Assembly (NCBI GenBank): GCA_028701165.1
Contig: JAQVRG010000048.1
Span: forward strand, 1-8,773
DNA length: 8,773 nt
Direction: 5' to 3'
From: Eubacteriales bacterium
Lineage (GTDB): Bacteria > Bacillota > Clostridia > Christensenellales > CAG-138
Part shown: piece by piece, positions 6,592-8,773 of the stretch
Position numbering within the stretch: the first letter of the stretch is position 1
Layout of the letters: every line of letters begins with the position of its first letter
Position numbers and translations under genes: made by a program
The notes under the pieces: model-generated
Database searches by the model: none
Told to the model about the DNA's origin: nothing
The model's input: only the letters and a program-made list of their open reading frames with translations

Positions 6592-7065
6592 ATGCAAAAA
6601 AAATCTCTGTCGCTTCTTTTAACCGTCTGCGCGCTGTGCCTGTGCGCGTGCGCAAAGCCCGCCTTGGAAACCACCACGCAGGACGCGGGGATACTCTTCA
6701 ACAACGCCTATACGGCCATGGAGCCCAACCTCCCCGAAATGATGGAAATACCCGAGGATATGATACTGGACTACTACGGCATTGAGCCTGCGGATTACAC
6801 GGCGAGCCTTGTGCGCATCAGCGTTGACAACATGCTTGCCGACGAGGTCGTCATGATGGAGGCCTCCGACGAAGCCGCGGCGGAACGCATCGAGGGTCTT
6901 CTCAAGGAGCGCTTGCAGGCGAAGGCGGGCGAAGCGGAGAACTACTCGCCCGAGCAGTTTGCGATCATCAGCAAATGCGGCGTCGTACGCGACGGTCAAT
7001 CTGTTGCGCTGCTGGTTTCCGCCGATTATCAGGCGCTTGTGGACGCCTTCGCGGCGCGAAGCTAA
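6592..7065 (+). CDS. DUF4358-like lipoprotein
   Basis: The 157-residue product has a short basic N-terminus (MQKKS), a hydrophobic segment and a lipobox-like LCAC, so C20 is the probable lipidated residue; the Cys at position -2 is unusual. The mature part fits the uncharacterised DUF4358 family as I know it. A YYGIEPADYTASLVRISVDN segment near residues 63-82 is followed by a DEVVMMEASDEAAAERIEGL stretch, an amphipathic helix with many acidic residues, and a C-terminal VVRDGQSVALLVSAD strand. No catalytic motif is visible. The function is unknown; the family is found mainly in Firmicutes as secreted lipoproteins. AAAGGA (6577-6582), inside the end of the upstream gene, serves as ribosome binding site 9 bases before the ATG. 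It lies between two SGNH hydrolases in one operon, which suggests a partner or accessory role at the cell surface. That is inference. Confidence 0.75.
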   Translation: MQKKSLSLLLTVCALCLCACAKPALETTTQDAGILFNNAYTAMEPNLPEMMEIPEDMILDYYGIEPADYTASLVRISVDNMLADEVVMMEASDEAAAERIEGLLKERLQAKAGEAENYSPEQFAIISKCGVVRDGQSVALLVSADYQALVDAFAARS

Positions 7066-7066
7066 C

Positions 7067-8179
7067 ATGCGTACGCGCTGTAAAAAAAACGTTCTGCTCA
7101 TGCTGGCGTTCATAACGGCGCTTCTTTGCTGTGCGCCCACCTTCGCTTCCTCCGGCGACGACTTTTTCACCGATGCGGTATTTTTCGGCGATTCCCTTAC
7201 CGTGGGTCTTGAAAAATATGTGCGCGCCAAGCGCGAATCGGACGCTGATTTTTGGAGCAACGCACAGTTTTTAGCGCAGAACGGTTATATGGTCTCCTAT
7301 GTGACGAACGCGGACGGCTTTCAGAAGCACCCCGAATATGACGGGAGACGGCGGCAGCCGCAGAAAAGCCTTGACGCTATGGACGCAAAAAAGGTCTTCA
7401 TTACGCTGGGCATCAACGATTCGGCAGGCGACGTCAGCCTGCTTCTTAACAACTACAAGAACATGCTGGACGTTATCCAAGATAGGCTGCCCAAGGCGCA
7501 GCTTTACATGATCGCCGTATTCCCCATGACCGCGACGCGGGAGAGCGGCGCGCGCAACAATGCAAAAATCGACCAGATCAACGAGGGGCTTCTGCGCATC
7601 GCCATGAGCAGGGAAATCCCCTTTATCGACTTTACGCCGCGTTTGAAGGATCAGGGCGGCGCGCTGCAAAGAGCCTATTCCAGCGACGATTATGTGCACT
7701 TGAGCAACGAGGGCTACGATGTATGGATCGGCGCGATGGGTAATTTTGTGAAATTCATCAGCCTTGAGCCGCAGAGCAGCGATCAGGCGACCATCGTAAA
7801 CGTAGACGAGTTCGTCAACGCCCGCAACAAGCCCTCCAAGTCCGGCAAAAAGGTATCCACCATCGGCAAGGGCGAAACGGTGGACGTGCTGGAGACCTGC
7901 TCCGGCAGCTGGTACAAGATCGCCTACGACGGCAATGAAATGTATGTGTACGGCAACTACCTCTCCGTCGGCACAGCCGGCCTTCGCGGCAAGGTGGTGA
8001 ACGTTTCCGAATACGCGAATCTGCGCAAGCGCCCCAATAAGGACGCGGAATTGGTCGGAGAAGCGGAAAGAGACGCCGTTCTAAGCGTCAGCCAGCTTTA
8101 CTATAACCCGTCTTGGTATCGGGTCATCGTTAACGGCGATCCCGCGTACATCAATAAAGAATACGTGGAGCTTTCATAA
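7067..8179 (+). CDS. Secreted SGNH hydrolase with two C-terminal SH3b domains
   Basis: The 370-residue product starts with a Sec signal peptide (basic MRTRCKKN, hydrophobic core, likely cleavage after A27 in PTFA-SS). The SGNH domain covers about 30-232: FFGDSLTVG with S43, ITLGIND with N117, and SSDDYVHLS with H211. Two bacterial SH3 repeats follow, about 241-300 (VNARNKPSKSGKKVSTIGKG, SWYKI) and 308-370 (ANLRKRPNKDAELVG, SWYRV). Such SH3b domains commonly bind peptidoglycan or other wall polymers, so the enzyme is probably held in the wall. Block III and V resemble the upstream SGNH gene closely. The ATG comes one base after the previous stop, and no Shine-Dalgarno is present, so translation is probably coupled to the gene before it. 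A later ATG (7100) would remove the basic part of the signal peptide and also lacks a ribosome binding site. Confidence 0.9.
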   Translation: MRTRCKKNVLLMLAFITALLCCAPTFASSGDDFFTDAVFFGDSLTVGLEKYVRAKRESDADFWSNAQFLAQNGYMVSYVTNADGFQKHPEYDGRRRQPQKSLDAMDAKKVFITLGINDSAGDVSLLLNNYKNMLDVIQDRLPKAQLYMIAVFPMTATRESGARNNAKIDQINEGLLRIAMSREIPFIDFTPRLKDQGGALQRAYSSDDYVHLSNEGYDVWIGAMGNFVKFISLEPQSSDQATIVNVDEFVNARNKPSKSGKKVSTIGKGETVDVLETCSGSWYKIAYDGNEMYVYGNYLSVGTAGLRGKVVNVSEYANLRKRPNKDAELVGEAERDAVLSVSQLYYNPSWYRVIVNGDPAYINKEYVELS

Positions 8180-8193
8180 AGGAACGAATGGAA

Positions 8194-8222
8194 GGGGAGG
8201 GCGCAAGTCTTGCGCCCTCCCC
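8194..8222. terminator. Long hairpin terminator between convergent genes
   Basis: GGGGAGGGCGCAAG (8194-8207) and its exact complement (8209-8222) flank a single base; in RNA the inner pairs would open to a 5-base loop. TTATTGTAT follows on the plus strand and TTCCATTC on the minus strand. It lies 14 bases after the SH3b gene stop and 21 bases before the end of the minus-strand SGNH gene, so it probably serves both. Confidence 0.85.
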
Positions 8223-8243
8223 TTATTGTATACATAACCGCCG

Positions 8244-8773
8244 CTATCTGCTCATCCATTTCGCTTCCTTTGTAAGCGCCGAGGCGAAGATTTCAAAAGC
8301 ATGACCCTTTAGATGAACAAAGCCGTCGCGCGAGTATTCCGCCTTCAAGCCGCCCGTTTCATCCACAAGGCTCTTGTTGAAATTGATGTATTCACATCCC
8401 TTGGCGCGCGCCGCATCCTCCACCATCGCGTTATAATCCGCCACGTTCTCGTTCTGAAACTTGGAATACTGGCCCTCCGTTACGATGGGCGTGATCCCGA
8501 TCAAGCATATTTTGATATCGTGGTTTTTGGCGCGGATGTTGTCGATCAGCTTTTCGTATTTTATCCTGTTATCATGCGCCGCCTGAAAAATATCGTTCAG
8601 CCCCAGCATGATAAACACCTTTTTTGCGCGCATGGCGGATAAAGCGTCCTCCGGCTTATAGGAATCCCCATCGTATTTTACAAACTTTTTCGGGTTGGAG
8701 GCGGACGCGTAGGTCAGGCTGTAGCTTATGGTGGTCATAAATTGCAGCTCGCCCAAGTAGTCCGGCTCGGTCT
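8244..8773 (-). CDS. SGNH/GDSL-type hydrolase (partial, N-terminus outside the window)
   Basis: The frame is open from the right edge to TAG 8246-8244 and gives the last 175 residues. A TTG at 8756 is only an internal codon: the upstream residues TEPDY continue the fold, and they align with the matching part of the other two SGNH proteins. Visible are VFIMLGLND (block III, Asn and Asp at fragment residues 59 and 60) and YSRDGFVHLK (block V, His at fragment residue 153). Block I with the catalytic serine lies beyond the edge, so activity, signal peptide and N-terminal linker cannot be judged. The protein ends shortly after block V with no SH3b repeats. It shares with its neighbours the blocks KKVFI-LG-ND and DETGGLKAEYSRDG. 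The gene converges on the SGNH-DUF4358 operon and is not co-transcribed with it. Confidence 0.87.
   Translation of the reverse strand, partial: TEPDYLGELQFMTTISYSLTYASASNPKKFVKYDGDSYKPEDALSAMRAKKVFIMLGLNDIFQAAHDNRIKYEKLIDNIRAKNHDIKICLIGITPIVTEGQYSKFQNENVADYNAMVEDAARAKGCEYINFNKSLVDETGGLKAEYSRDGFVHLKGHAFEIFASALTKEAKWMSR

Noticed and set aside
6033..6704. Minus-strand open frame of 223 codons
   Set aside because: It is antisense to the first SGNH gene and the start of the DUF4358 gene, both of which have signal peptides, ribosome binding sites and family motifs.
8209..8243. A separate terminator for the minus-strand SGNH gene
   Set aside because: No second hairpin is present; the 8194-8222 hairpin is the only structure between the convergent stop codons and probably serves both.

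Overview
The window looks like chromosomal DNA of a moderately GC-rich (high fifties percent by eye) Gram-positive bacterium, probably a member of the Clostridia. The reasons are a tRNA-dependent T-box leader in front of leuS, a leucyl-tRNA synthetase of the 804-residue Firmicutes length, lipoproteins with short Firmicutes-type signal peptides, and a DUF4358-type lipoprotein. No mobile element, CRISPR array, tRNA or rRNA was seen.

Layout. Positions 1-298 hold the end of a glutamate dehydrogenase gene, closed by a strong terminator. tadA (420-866, +) follows with its own candidate promoter and terminator; it encodes the tRNA wobble adenosine deaminase. On the minus strand, an N-acyl-D-amino-acid deacylase-like amidohydrolase (1092-2642) lies downstream of leuS (2746-5160), with the leuS terminator between them. 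The amidohydrolase has its own consensus promoter, placed so that the transcript would begin at or next to the ATG, so it may be translated from a leaderless mRNA. leuS is preceded by a T-box riboswitch of about 235 nt whose specifier reads CUC (Leu) and whose UGGU bulge matches the ACCA end of tRNA-Leu. Its antiterminator and terminator are mutually exclusive.

A second consensus promoter fires rightward into a three-gene cell-surface operon: a lipoprotein SGNH/GDSL hydrolase (5703-6587), a DUF4358-like lipoprotein (6592-7065), and a secreted SGNH hydrolase with two C-terminal SH3b repeats (7067-8179). A long GC-rich hairpin ends it. A third, related SGNH hydrolase (8244 to beyond the right edge, minus strand) converges on the operon.

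The first half of the window is ordinary housekeeping: nitrogen assimilation, tRNA editing and tRNA charging. The part worth attention is the right third, where three SGNH paralogues with different cell-surface addresses sit around a DUF4358 lipoprotein. Removal or remodelling of acyl groups on a cell-wall polymer is a reasonable inference, but no substrate can be read from the sequence.
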